From Rhodococcoides kyotonense (GTDB lineage: Bacteria; Actinomycetota; Actinomycetes; Mycobacteriales; Mycobacteriaceae): DNA of 64,000 nt. Location of the stretch: contig NZ_FZOW01000009.1 of assembly GCF_900188125.1 (NCBI RefSeq), positions 124,001 through 188,000 of the forward strand, read 5' to 3'. Below, piece by piece: positions 55,238 to 63,638 of the stretch (positions are counted from its first letter, which is position 1; every line of letters begins with the position of its first letter). Below the pieces are notes generated by a model that was not told where the DNA came from, made no database searches, and worked only from the letters and a program-made list of their open reading frames with translations. The position numbers and the translations under genes were made by a program.

Positions 55238-56173
55238 TCACCCGTGCCGGGCGATGAGCTCGGCACGGTTGGCTGCGCCGAACTTGCGCAGGATCTTCTT
55301 CATGTGCGACTTCACCGTGTCGACCGTGATGACGAGTTCGGTTGCGATCGCCGCATTCGAAGCACCGGTCAGCACCGCCGACAGCACCTCCGCTTCCCGA
55401 TCGGTGAGCGGTTCGCTCGGGTGCATCACCGACCCGGTCGCCACGGCCTCGTGCTTGGCCTCGGCGCCGGGCGAGCCCGACGCCATCCCGATGGAGAACT
55501 CCGCGCCGTCGGCCCACGATCGGACGCTGTCGTACAGAACCTGCTCTTGCCGAATGCGTTTCACACGTAGGCCACTCCGCTCGATGCAACCACCGAGTGT
55601 CGCGGCATAGGCCCCGAACGCGTCGCGCAGCGTCGGCGGCAGCACCGCAGCCACATGGAGCAACCCGATGTTCTTGCCGTCGACGGACACTGCTGCAACG
55701 CTCCACGGACGGTCGGGAATCACGGACGTGATCGATGCCGTCTGGCACTTCTCGAACTGGACTGCGACGCCGCCGACCGACAGCGCATCTACCTCGATTG
55801 TCTTCTCCCCCAGCGCAAACCGACCCATGCCTGCCCAGCCGCTCGCGTTCACGACCGTCGCTGTGTCGCCGGACACCGTCGACAGTACCGCTGTGTCCGC
55901 GTCGCACAGCCGCGCTGCACCGGAGCATGCACGGTGGATCAGCTCGCGCTCCGACGGTGCGGACACCATGGAATCGAACACGTCGTCGAGAATCGTCACC
56001 GATCGTGTCATCTGTTCCAGGAGAGCGGATTCGGACGCAACCTCACGATCGAACAGGGCTGCCACCGATTCAGCCACCTCGGCGTGGGTTGAGTCGGCGT
56101 CGGCGACGATTCGTCGGACCGTTTCCGATGTCTCGGGACTCCGGTACGTACCCGATCTGAACGATGAGCTCAT
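55238..56173 (-). CDS. LuxR-type regulator with GAF-like sensor domain
   Basis: 311 residues. The C-terminal HTH (PLTDREAEVLSAVLTGASNAAIATELVITVDTVKSHMKKILRKFGAANRAELIARHG) is a typical NarL/LuxR domain. The N-terminal part (SESALLEQMTRSVTILDDVFDSMVSAPSERELIHRACSGAARLCDADTAVLSTVSGDTATVV) is a GAF-like sensor. ATG 56173 overlaps the stop of the second regulator (ATGA). It lies convergent to the ferredoxin gene. Two tandem regulators of the same architecture suggest a heteromeric or sequential control of the P450/ferredoxin genes. Confidence 0.85.
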   Translation of the reverse strand: MSSSFRSGTYRSPETSETVRRIVADADSTHAEVAESVAALFDREVASESALLEQMTRSVTILDDVFDSMVSAPSERELIHRACSGAARLCDADTAVLSTVSGDTATVVNASGWAGMGRFALGEKTIEVDALSVGGVAVQFEKCQTASITSVIPDRPWSVAAVSVDGKNIGLLHVAAVLPPTLRDAFGAYAATLGGCIERSGLRVKRIRQEQVLYDSVRSWADGAEFSIGMASGSPGAEAKHEAVATGSVMHPSEPLTDREAEVLSAVLTGASNAAIATELVITVDTVKSHMKKILRKFGAANRAELIARHG

Positions 56174-57369
56174 CGACCGTCGGCGTTCCGCGGTCGTGAA
56201 CGCCTGCGCGCGACGAAGGCTGCGGCTTCCGCGCGCGTCGACACATGAATCTTGCGAAAAATCCTCTGTACGTGGGATTTCACAGTACCGTCGGAGATGC
56301 ACAGCGCATGCGAGATCGACGAGTTCGTTTCTCCTGCAGCGAGCAATTCGAGTACCTCCCATTCGCGGTGCGTCAATTCGGCGGGCGGGCCTGCCCGCGA
56401 CACCGGCCCCGACTCGCGTCCGACCTGACCGTTCTGCTCGTCCGCTGCGGAGGCGAAACCAACACTCGATGCGTCGAGTTCCCGTAGCGCGCGGGCGAGT
56501 TGTGCGATGCGCGTTTCCATGTCGGTGCGACGGGCTCTGAGCGACCCCCTCAGATCGGCTCGTTCGCTGGACAACGTGCACACCGCAGCGAGAGCGCCCA
56601 CCATGTGCATGTCCGAGTCGGTCAAGCCTTCCTCGTGCCGGTCGACATGGATGATGCCCCGTGCCCTGCCTCCGACGACGATGGGTACCGCGAGGTACCC
56701 GGACGGACGAGACAGATCGATCAGGGGCCGATAGGTGTACCGATACGTGTCGACTCGATCGAGCACGTACGGCCTGCGTTTGCGCACCAGTTCCGCCTCG
56801 CGGGGCGCGTCCCGCAACTCGATTCCATGACCGTCGACGGCCGAGACAAGGTCGGCGAACATCGGTGCGAGGTCAGGTTGCATCGACACCGATGCGGGCG
56901 ACCAGGACGATCCGTTCACGACCGAGAACATCGCCTTTCGGTACCCGAGTGGACCGCACAGAGATGTGGTCACCGTGTGCGCCAGGTCGTCCGGTTGCGC
57001 CGCGCCGATCGCGTCAGCGACGGTTCGTAGAGCCGCGAACTGGGCCGCACACTTCTCGATCTGCGCGGAGACCGTCTCGCACTGGTGAGCATCGATCCGA
57101 ACGAGAATCCGGGCGATCGCCTCGATCTCGCTGCGATCGAACACCGTTGCGCGTAGCCGCTCCACGAGAAATCGGCGGAGCGACACGACATCGGAGCCGC
57201 CCTGTTCGATGCGAGTCAGCTCATCCGAGCCCCCGAGCACGTCCCGCACTCGCCCGAACAGATCGTGAGCGGACGTACGGGCCGTCGGGGTGACCGAAGA
57301 CGCGGCGGACCTCATCCCAGCGATCAACTCCTTGTGACTGTAGGAAGGGCCCGGCGCGATGTGACCCAA
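56170..57369 (-). CDS. LuxR-type regulator with GAF-like sensor domain
   Basis: 399 residues. The HTH is at the C-terminus (ELTHREWEVLELLAAGETNSSISHALCISDGTVKSHVQRIFRKIHVSTRAEAAAFVARR). The N-terminal two-thirds (VDAHQCETVSAQIEKCAAQFAALRTVADAIGAAQP; GYLAVPIVVGGRARGIIHVDRHEEGLTDSDMHMVGALAAVCTLSSERADLRGSLRARR) is a GAF domain with a flanking coiled helix. It is the first gene of the tandem pair. Homology to the neighbouring regulator is visible in the HTH only; lengths differ (399 versus 311). Ligand unknown. Confidence 0.85.
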   Translation of the reverse strand: MGHIAPGPSYSHKELIAGMRSAASSVTPTARTSAHDLFGRVRDVLGGSDELTRIEQGGSDVVSLRRFLVERLRATVFDRSEIEAIARILVRIDAHQCETVSAQIEKCAAQFAALRTVADAIGAAQPDDLAHTVTTSLCGPLGYRKAMFSVVNGSSWSPASVSMQPDLAPMFADLVSAVDGHGIELRDAPREAELVRKRRPYVLDRVDTYRYTYRPLIDLSRPSGYLAVPIVVGGRARGIIHVDRHEEGLTDSDMHMVGALAAVCTLSSERADLRGSLRARRTDMETRIAQLARALRELDASSVGFASAADEQNGQVGRESGPVSRAGPPAELTHREWEVLELLAAGETNSSISHALCISDGTVKSHVQRIFRKIHVSTRAEAAAFVARRRSRPRNADGR

Positions 57370-57523
57370 GGCACATCATAGAAGCGCGCTCTGCGGATGC
57401 GCCAATCTTCCAGCTCAGCGCGACCACGATGACCGCACGGACGCCGAACTGGACTTTTCCTTGCCCATTCGGTCGCATCAGTTTATGGTCAGTCCAATAG
57501 CAGTCACGAGGGGAATGAGCCGA

Positions 57524-58483
57524 ATGATCACAGTCGGATTGTCCGTACACGAGTCGCTCCTCGTACCCGACCCGGTCGAGCGACGACGCTTGCTCGACCG
57601 AGTCTCGGACGCGGGCCTCGACTACGTCACCGTAGGCGACCACATCAGCTTCCACGGCGGGACCGGGTTCGACGGGATCGTGTCGGCAACGTCGATTCTG
57701 GCGTCGACCGACAATCTCGGAGTGGTCATCGGCGTCTACCTCCTGGGACTGCGACACCCGATGCTGGCCGCACGACAGCTCGCAACGCTCTCGCAGATCG
57801 CGCCTGGCCGGTTGACGCTCGGAGTGGGAGTCGGCGGCGAGGACCGTTCCGAGATCAGCAACTCGGGAGTCGATCCGGCCACACGCGGCAAGAGGCTCGA
57901 CGAGTCGCTCGACGTGATGCAACGACTCCTCACCGGGCAGGAAGTGACCCACGCGGGCCGGTTCTTCGAACTCGACCGAGCGAGAATCCTCCCGCCGCCC
58001 GCGGTTCCGATCCCGATCGTCGTGGGCGGCAAGGGCGACAGCGCCGTCGCACGGACCGCGCGCTACGGCGACGGTTGGCTCGGCATCTTCTGCTCGGCTC
58101 GCCGGTTCGGCGAGACACGCGTCAAAATCGTCCAGGCGGCGTCCCAACTCGGCCGAAACCCCGAAGAGTTCGGAGTGAACGTCTGGTGCGGCATCGACGA
58201 CGATCCGGACGTCGCGGAGAAACTCATCGGCGATCGCATGTCGACGATGTACCGCCTGCCTCGTGAGAAATTCCAGCACGTAGCTCCAGCAGGAACACCG
58301 AAGCAGGTCGCCGACTGGCTGAGCCGATTCGTCGACGCGGGCGCACGCAGCATCACCATCATTCCTGTGGGCCGAGACGGCGACGCCGAAATCGACCACG
58401 CCGCCGCGGTCCGCCGCATTCTCGTAGCCGAACATGGATGGGCCGGGAAGCGATCCGACGCCGTCGCAGGTACTTCGGCGTGA
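57524..58483 (+). CDS. LLM-class (luciferase-like) F420- or flavin-dependent oxidoreductase
   Basis: 319 residues from ATG 57524, which has GAGGGG about 9 nt upstream; frames reaching back to 57461 lack family similarity. Bacterial-luciferase-like barrel segments: GLDYVTVGDHISFHGGTGFDGIVSATSILASTDNLGVVIGVYLLGLRHPMLAARQLATLSQIAPGRLTLGVGVGGEDR, PPPAVPIPIVVGGKGDSAVARTARYGDGWL. Such proteins use F420H2 or FMNH2; the sequence style is the F420-dependent mycobacterial type (inference). It is followed 10 nt later by a PucR-type regulator. Confidence 0.85.
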   Translation: MITVGLSVHESLLVPDPVERRRLLDRVSDAGLDYVTVGDHISFHGGTGFDGIVSATSILASTDNLGVVIGVYLLGLRHPMLAARQLATLSQIAPGRLTLGVGVGGEDRSEISNSGVDPATRGKRLDESLDVMQRLLTGQEVTHAGRFFELDRARILPPPAVPIPIVVGGKGDSAVARTARYGDGWLGIFCSARRFGETRVKIVQAASQLGRNPEEFGVNVWCGIDDDPDVAEKLIGDRMSTMYRLPREKFQHVAPAGTPKQVADWLSRFVDAGARSITIIPVGRDGDAEIDHAAAVRRILVAEHGWAGKRSDAVAGTSA

Positions 58484-58493
58484 CGCACCCGAG

Positions 58494-59900
58494 ATGACGA
58501 ACGAACCGGGCACCGAAGACGAGCGAGCCGTCGGACATCTGCGTGCACTGCTCGCACGGGCCGACGCCCGTGTGCAGGAACTCGAGCAGGACCTCGCCCG
58601 ATCCGAGCGACTCCGCCGAGACGCCGATGCTCGCACAGCCGTCGATCGCAGGCTGGTCGACTGCGCGCGAGACGGCGGAGGCTTGGCCGCACTCGTCCGC
58701 ACGTGCTCGCACCTCACCGGCAAACCGGTGACACTCTTCGACCACGACGGACGACGCACCATGTCCGCGCACGTCACCTCAACCACGGTCCCGACGCCGC
58801 CGCTTGCGGATATTCTCGATTCGCTGGAATCTCGGCCGCACCAGAACGACCGGGTGCACGTCGCGAACGCGGCGCTCGGCGGCTCGCTGAGTCGACGCAA
58901 AATGATCGCATCGGTCCATGCGGGCGGCGAACGATTCGGCTGGCTCGTGCTGGACGAGCATCCAGCCGCGTTCGGCGCCGTCGACGAGTTCGTCGTCGCG
59001 CGGTCGGCGCAGTTGCTGGCGCACGAGTACGGAGTGCAGAAGCGGATCGCCAGGGTCGCGTGGAATGCACGTTCGTCCCTGACCCGACAACTGATCCGTG
59101 GCACCAACGAGTCGGCCGACCTCGCGTCGAGTGCCGAGTATCTCGGCGTCGACATCGACGCAGATCGTGTCGTCGTCTACGTCCAGGACGCCGACAGGGT
59201 TCGCACCTCGGCCGTTCTCGACCAAGCTCTGGCCGCTCGCCTCGAACGGGCTCTCGAGGTGGAGGTGCTCGCGACCCGCGGATCCGACGGCGTCATGTTG
59301 CTCGTGGAAGCGCCGCGACACTCCGGCGCCCTCACATCGGTCGCGCGCGTGAAATCGGCTGCGGCCCAGGCATCGTCGACGATTCCATCGTTCGCGTCCG
59401 CGATCATCGGCGTGTCGTCGGTGTGCACTCCCGCGACCCTAGCGCGCGGCTATCGCGAAGCACGGGAGGTCGTACTGTGCATCGACCGATTCGCGCAACT
59501 TACCGATCATCGTGTGATGGCCGTCGACGACCTCGGGCCCGCCCGACTGTTCCTCGCCAACAGCAGTACGACCGCCGTCACGCACTACGTCGACGACGTC
59601 CTCGGACCGTTGCTGACGGGCACACCAGGGACAGCGGATCTGCTCGTGACGCTTCAGCACTACTTCGACGCCAGCCGGAGTGTACGAACCTCGGCGGCTC
59701 GACTTGGACTGCACGAGAACACCGTTCGACTACGCCTTGCACGAGTGCACGGGGTGACGGGGCTCGATGTCGCATCGGATGCCAACGATCAGCTGAGCGT
59801 ACAGACCGCATTGCTCCTGCTGAGGTTGCAGGGCCACCCCGCTCTGCCGACCTTCGGCAACGACGGAGTAGACGGTGAACCAGGAAGGAAGTTCGCATGA
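58494..59900 (+). CDS. PucR/CdaR-family transcriptional regulator
   Basis: 468 residues. An N-terminal coiled coil (LRALLARADARVQELEQDLARSERLRRDADART) precedes a middle GGDEF-like/sensory region (EYLGVDIDADRVVVYVQDADRV; ALEVEVLATRGSDGVMLLVEA). The C-terminal HTH_30 reads LLVTLQHYFDASRSVRTSAARLGLHENTVRLRLARVHGVTGLDVASDANDQLSVQTALLLLRL. ATG 58494 follows GAG GAG-like sequence. It sits between the LLM oxidoreductase and an SDR that overlaps its stop (ATGA), so it probably regulates this small operon. Confidence 0.88.
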   Translation: MTNEPGTEDERAVGHLRALLARADARVQELEQDLARSERLRRDADARTAVDRRLVDCARDGGGLAALVRTCSHLTGKPVTLFDHDGRRTMSAHVTSTTVPTPPLADILDSLESRPHQNDRVHVANAALGGSLSRRKMIASVHAGGERFGWLVLDEHPAAFGAVDEFVVARSAQLLAHEYGVQKRIARVAWNARSSLTRQLIRGTNESADLASSAEYLGVDIDADRVVVYVQDADRVRTSAVLDQALAARLERALEVEVLATRGSDGVMLLVEAPRHSGALTSVARVKSAAAQASSTIPSFASAIIGVSSVCTPATLARGYREAREVVLCIDRFAQLTDHRVMAVDDLGPARLFLANSSTTAVTHYVDDVLGPLLTGTPGTADLLVTLQHYFDASRSVRTSAARLGLHENTVRLRLARVHGVTGLDVASDANDQLSVQTALLLLRLQGHPALPTFGNDGVDGEPGRKFA

Positions 59901-60610
59901 CCGATCCCTCTCGCCCACTTCGCGCACTCGTCACGGGTGCCGCTCGGGAAGGAAGTATCGGGCGCGCCATCGTTGCTCGACTCCAACGGGACGGGATGAC
60001 AGTGGTGACCCTCGACAGGGAGGAAGGATGCACGTACACCGTCGACATCGCGTCGGGCGAACTGCCCGACCTCGACGACATCGACGTCTACGTCGCGAAT
60101 GCCGGCCTCACCACCACATTCGGTTCGGCGCACGGATTGACCCTGGACAAGTGGCAGCGCGATTTGGACGTCAATCTGACCGGCACCTTCCGCGTTCTAC
60201 AGCAGTGCCTTCCGGGAATGCGCGCACGGAATTTCGGAAGAATCGTGATCATTTCCAGCACCGCGGCAACACAGGGTATGCCCGCTCAGATCTCCTACAG
60301 TGCAAGCAAAGCCGGCCTACTCGGCCTGACGAAGACCGTCGCCGCAGAAAACGTGACGCGCGGAATAACCGCCAACGCGGTGTGCCCGGGAATGACCGCG
60401 AGTTCCGGAATCCTGTCGATGCCGCAGGATATTCAGGATGCCTGGCTCGCTTCCCTTCCTGGCGGCTTCGTCGACCCGGACGATATCGCCGACGCCGTCG
60501 CCTTCTTCGCGTCTCCGAGTGCGCGCAGCTGCACCGGACAGGTACTGACGGTCGACGCGGGTGACGAGCTGAACACCCGATCGGTCACCTCCTCCGTCGT
60601 GCGGCGTTGA
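59897..60610 (+). CDS. Short-chain dehydrogenase/reductase
   Basis: 237 residues. ALVTGAAREGSIGRAIV (cofactor motif), VANAGLTTTFG (NAG), IISSTAATQGMPAQISYSASKAG (Ser, Tyr, Lys), and TGQVLTVDAGDE at the C-terminus. The catalytic triad is intact. ATG 59897 overlaps the pucR stop. Substrate unknown; probably an alcohol or hydroxyacyl-CoA handled with the LLM oxidoreductase. Confidence 0.9.
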   Translation: MTDPSRPLRALVTGAAREGSIGRAIVARLQRDGMTVVTLDREEGCTYTVDIASGELPDLDDIDVYVANAGLTTTFGSAHGLTLDKWQRDLDVNLTGTFRVLQQCLPGMRARNFGRIVIISSTAATQGMPAQISYSASKAGLLGLTKTVAAENVTRGITANAVCPGMTASSGILSMPQDIQDAWLASLPGGFVDPDDIADAVAFFASPSARSCTGQVLTVDAGDELNTRSVTSSVVRR

Positions 60611-60692
60611 GGTGAGGGCGTTCGAGCGTACCGTCGAAGCCCTGTCCCTCATCGACCGTCGTGAAGCACTCGGCAATGTCGTGGTCCAGACG
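60585..60692 (-). pseudogene. Possible remnant of an enoyl-CoA hydratase C-terminus
   Basis: A minus-strand frame ending at TGA 60585-60587 reads LDHDIAECFTTVDEGQGFDGTLERP, resembling the C-terminal helix of crotonases (AECF-T-D-x-x-G). About 35 codons, with G/C in most third positions, overlapping the end of the plus-strand SDR gene. No upstream domain or start is present. It may be the tail of a deleted gene or coincidence. Confidence 0.3.
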
Positions 60693-60693
60693 G

Positions 60694-61482
60694 TCAGTTG
60701 ACGAGAATTCCGCCGTCGACCGGCAGCGAGACCCCGGTGATGTAGTTCGCTGCGTCGCTGACGAGGAAAACGACGGCGGCTGCGATGTCGGTTGGATCGC
60801 CGATGCGGCCAATCGGGATCCGCGCATCGACGATCTTGCGCTTGTAGTTCTCGCTGTAGTGCTCGGTCGCCTCGGACGGGAACACTCCCGGAAGCACGGC
60901 GTTGACACGAATTCCCCGTGGACCCAGCTGCGCTGCCAGGTCGCGTGTCATCCCAAGGATCGCCGCTTTGCTCGCACTGTATGCGGCTGCGGGCATGCGC
61001 GCCGTGGTCAGTGCCATGACGCTCGAGATGTTCACGATTGCACTGCCGGGCAGCATCACTCGCGTGCATGCCTGCACCATCCAGTACGAACCATGAAGAT
61101 TGGTCTCGACGACGCGTCGGAAGTGGTCCGGTGTGTCCTCGTCGACCCGGTGGTACTCGCCGCCCGTACCCGCGTTGTTCACCAGAGCATCGATCCGACC
61201 GAACCTCGACATACCCGCGTCGACCAGGGCGGTGCAGTCGTCGGGCGAGACCACGTCGGTGACGGCGGTGACCACGTCGGCACCGACGGCCCTGACCGCA
61301 TCGGCCGTCATGTTCAGCTTGTCCTCGCGTCGGGCACCGAGCACGAGGGACGCACCGGATTCGGCCAGCGCAATCGCGTACGCCGCCCCGAGCCCGGAGG
61401 AAGCTCCGGTGACGACCGCGACGGTGCCCTCGAGCGAGAACCTGGACGAAACCGGCTGCCGCTGAATGCTCTTCGATGACAT
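60694..61482 (-). CDS. Short-chain dehydrogenase/reductase
   Basis: 262 residues. VAVVTGASSGLGAAYAIALAESGASLVLGARRED is the cofactor motif, with Arg residues (ARRED) after strand 2 that favour NADP(H). LVNNAGTGGEYH, VNISSVMALTTARMPAAAYSASKAAI (catalytic Ser, Tyr, Lys) and TGVSLPVDGGILVN are intact. It is transcribed alone, divergent from the phosphotransferase gene across 125 bp. Substrate unknown. Confidence 0.9.
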   Translation of the reverse strand: MSSKSIQRQPVSSRFSLEGTVAVVTGASSGLGAAYAIALAESGASLVLGARREDKLNMTADAVRAVGADVVTAVTDVVSPDDCTALVDAGMSRFGRIDALVNNAGTGGEYHRVDEDTPDHFRRVVETNLHGSYWMVQACTRVMLPGSAIVNISSVMALTTARMPAAAYSASKAAILGMTRDLAAQLGPRGIRVNAVLPGVFPSEATEHYSENYKRKIVDARIPIGRIGDPTDIAAAVVFLVSDAANYITGVSLPVDGGILVN

Positions 61483-61607
61483 GCATCATGGCTACCATGC
61501 GGCGACTTTTCCGCACACGAGTATCCGTGGGATGCACTGTGGAAGTCTCCATCTGGGTCATTGCTTCGGCCTTGCGATACACCTGTGGGGACGGCGACAG
61601 TTGCGGT

Positions 61608-62639
61608 GTGACCGAACTGGACGTAGACGCCGTCGTCGCACGCGCGAACGAAGCAGCCCGCGCGCGCTGGGGCGCCGACACCTCGATCGGCGAGCTGACG
61701 CCGCTTCCCGGCGGGGTGTCCTCGCTGACGTATCGCGCTGATCTGTCGCGTCCCGGCTGTTCCGCGCAGCCGATCGTCGTCAAGGTCGCTCCCCCTGGAT
61801 TGGCGCCGGTGCGCAACCGAGACGTGTTGCGTCAAGCCAGGATCATCGCGTTGCTCGATGCGCGGCCCGAGATCTCGATGCCGTCGGTTCTGTTCGAGGA
61901 TGCCGGCGATCCCCCGTTGTTCGCGATGAGTCTGATGCGCGGCGAGTCCTACGAACCTCTTCTCGACATCTCCGAGAAGCCGCCGTCGCCCGACGTCGTC
62001 GCGCCGCGGGCGCTGGCCGCTGCGCGCCAGCTCGCCGCGATGCACTCGTTCGGCCCTGAGGAACTCGGTGTCGGCGACGAGCAGTCGTTAGCACTCCCGG
62101 ACGAGCTCGACCGCTGGGCGGCACTGTTCGCCACCGTCGACGACAGTGTGTGCTCCGGGCACACCGACGTGCTAGAACTCCTTCGACGCTCGATCCCCGA
62201 ACCGGTGGCTGACAAGTTGGTGCACGGCGACTACCGGCTCGCGAACATGCTGTTCGACGGCACCGAACTCACCGCTGTCATCGATTGGGAGATCTGGTCG
62301 GTCGGCGACCCGCGTACCGACATCGCGTGGCTCCTCATGCACACCGATCCCGCGCACGTGTTTCACGAGTCTCGCAGTGCCGCAGACGAAGCAGCGGGCG
62401 CTGCCATGCCGAGCAGAGTCGAGATCGCCGATGCGTACGCACGGGCCGCAGGCGCCGACAACCTGTTGGAGTCGATCGATTGGTTCCTTGCGTACTGCCT
62501 GTACAAGACCGCGTCGACCATCTCGGTTCTGGTCAAACGAAATCGCCGACGCGAGAGTCCCGACCCCACGTTGGAGGTGGCCGCTCGGCACCTACCCGAC
62601 GTGATCGAGCGCGCGCGCTCCCTGGCGCCGAAAGGCTAG
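61608..62639 (+). CDS. Aminoglycoside phosphotransferase-fold kinase (APH family)
   Basis: 343 residues. ELTPLPGGVSSLTYRADL (glycine loop), VVKVAPPGLAP (ATP-binding Lys), LVHGDYRLANMLFDGTELTAVIDWEIWSVGDPRTDIAWLL with catalytic HGDYRLAN and metal-binding IDWE are the APH/phosphotransferase signatures. GTG 61608 was chosen because the upstream stretch to 61476 does not look like the family. In this clade such proteins are often ACAD10/11-type or small-molecule kinases beside acyl-CoA dehydrogenases. It overlaps the convergent quinone oxidoreductase by 4 nt. Confidence 0.88.
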   Translation: MTELDVDAVVARANEAARARWGADTSIGELTPLPGGVSSLTYRADLSRPGCSAQPIVVKVAPPGLAPVRNRDVLRQARIIALLDARPEISMPSVLFEDAGDPPLFAMSLMRGESYEPLLDISEKPPSPDVVAPRALAAARQLAAMHSFGPEELGVGDEQSLALPDELDRWAALFATVDDSVCSGHTDVLELLRRSIPEPVADKLVHGDYRLANMLFDGTELTAVIDWEIWSVGDPRTDIAWLLMHTDPAHVFHESRSAADEAAGAAMPSRVEIADAYARAAGADNLLESIDWFLAYCLYKTASTISVLVKRNRRRESPDPTLEVAARHLPDVIERARSLAPKG

Positions 62640-63616
62640 ATCTCGACGACGATCTTTCCTGTCGCCGAGCGAGATTCGAGGGCATCCAGCGCGTCAGCAG
62701 TATCGCCGAACGCGAAAATACGCCCGACGACAGGTGCTATTGCGCCGTCGTGCGCAAGCTTCTCGACGGCGTCACGCACCATCGTCAGGGTTCCTGGATA
62801 CTCGGTTTCCATGTTGTCCATCGTGATCCCGGTGACGGTGAGATTGCGGTGCAACAGTCTGTTGACCTTGACCGTCGGGATGAATCCGCCGGTGAACCCA
62901 ACCACGACCAGCCTGCCTCCCTGCCGGAGCGCACGCAGCGAATCGGTGAATCGATCGCCTCCGACGGGATCGATCACCACATGCACACCTCGACCGTCTG
63001 TCAATGCCCGCGTCTCGTCCAACCAGTCACTGTCGGAGCGAACCACCTCGTGCGCTCCAGCAGAGCGCGCCATGTCTGCTTTTTCCTCGCTCGACACCAC
63101 CGCGATCACCCGAGCACCGAACGACGACGCCAGGTCCAGCGCAGCAGTCCCGACGCCACCTGCCGCGCCGTGAACGAGGACTATTTCACCCGGTCTGACC
63201 TGCGCTCGATAGTATGCGTACCAGGATGTCGCGTAGTTCATATACAGGCTGGCGCCCTGCGTGAACGACATCGTGTCCGGTAGCAACACCGTGTATTCCG
63301 GTAGCGCCAAAGCTCTTTCGGCCACTGCGCCGTTCCAGACGATGCCGCCGACCCGATCACCCGGTGCGAAACGCGACTCCGTCGGTGATTCCAGAACGAC
63401 ACCCGCGAATTCGCTGCCACACACGAACGGGACGGGAACACCGTTCTGGTACCCACCACGTGTCTGCAAAGCGTCGATGAAGGAAAGTCCTGCAGCGCGA
63501 ACATCGATGAGTAGACGAGCTCCGTCGGCTCGTGGATGTGCCCCTACCGGTTCGGGAATGTCTTGCACTCGTACCGACTGTGGTCCGTCCAACCGGTCGA
63601 CGACTATCGCGCGCAC
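62636..63616 (-). CDS. NADPH:quinone oxidoreductase-like (zeta-crystallin family)
   Basis: 326 residues. GTG 63616 has AAGGAGA 5 nt upstream. The N-terminal GroES-like domain (VRVQDIPEPVGAHPRADGARLLIDVRAAGLSFIDALQTRGGYQ) and the nucleotide-binding LVHGAAGGVGTAALDLASSFGARVIAVVSSEEKADMARSAGA are typical. There is no zinc-ligand cysteine set, so it is a zinc-independent MDR. VIDPVGGDRFTDSLRALRQGGRLVVVGFTGGFIPTVK fits quinone reductase/crotonyl-CoA reductase-like enzymes. Gene order with the MaoC-like gene suggests a shared transcript. Confidence 0.88.
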   Translation of the reverse strand: MRAIVVDRLDGPQSVRVQDIPEPVGAHPRADGARLLIDVRAAGLSFIDALQTRGGYQNGVPVPFVCGSEFAGVVLESPTESRFAPGDRVGGIVWNGAVAERALALPEYTVLLPDTMSFTQGASLYMNYATSWYAYYRAQVRPGEIVLVHGAAGGVGTAALDLASSFGARVIAVVSSEEKADMARSAGAHEVVRSDSDWLDETRALTDGRGVHVVIDPVGGDRFTDSLRALRQGGRLVVVGFTGGFIPTVKVNRLLHRNLTVTGITMDNMETEYPGTLTMVRDAVEKLAHDGAIAPVVGRIFAFGDTADALDALESRSATGKIVVEI

Positions 63617-63638
63617 GTGCTCTCCTTGTGTGTGGCTG

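Noticed and set aside
57221..59155. A 644-codon minus-strand frame across the LLM and PucR genes
   Set aside because: Low-complexity Arg/Ser/Ala content and no recognisable fold; both plus-strand genes are convincing.
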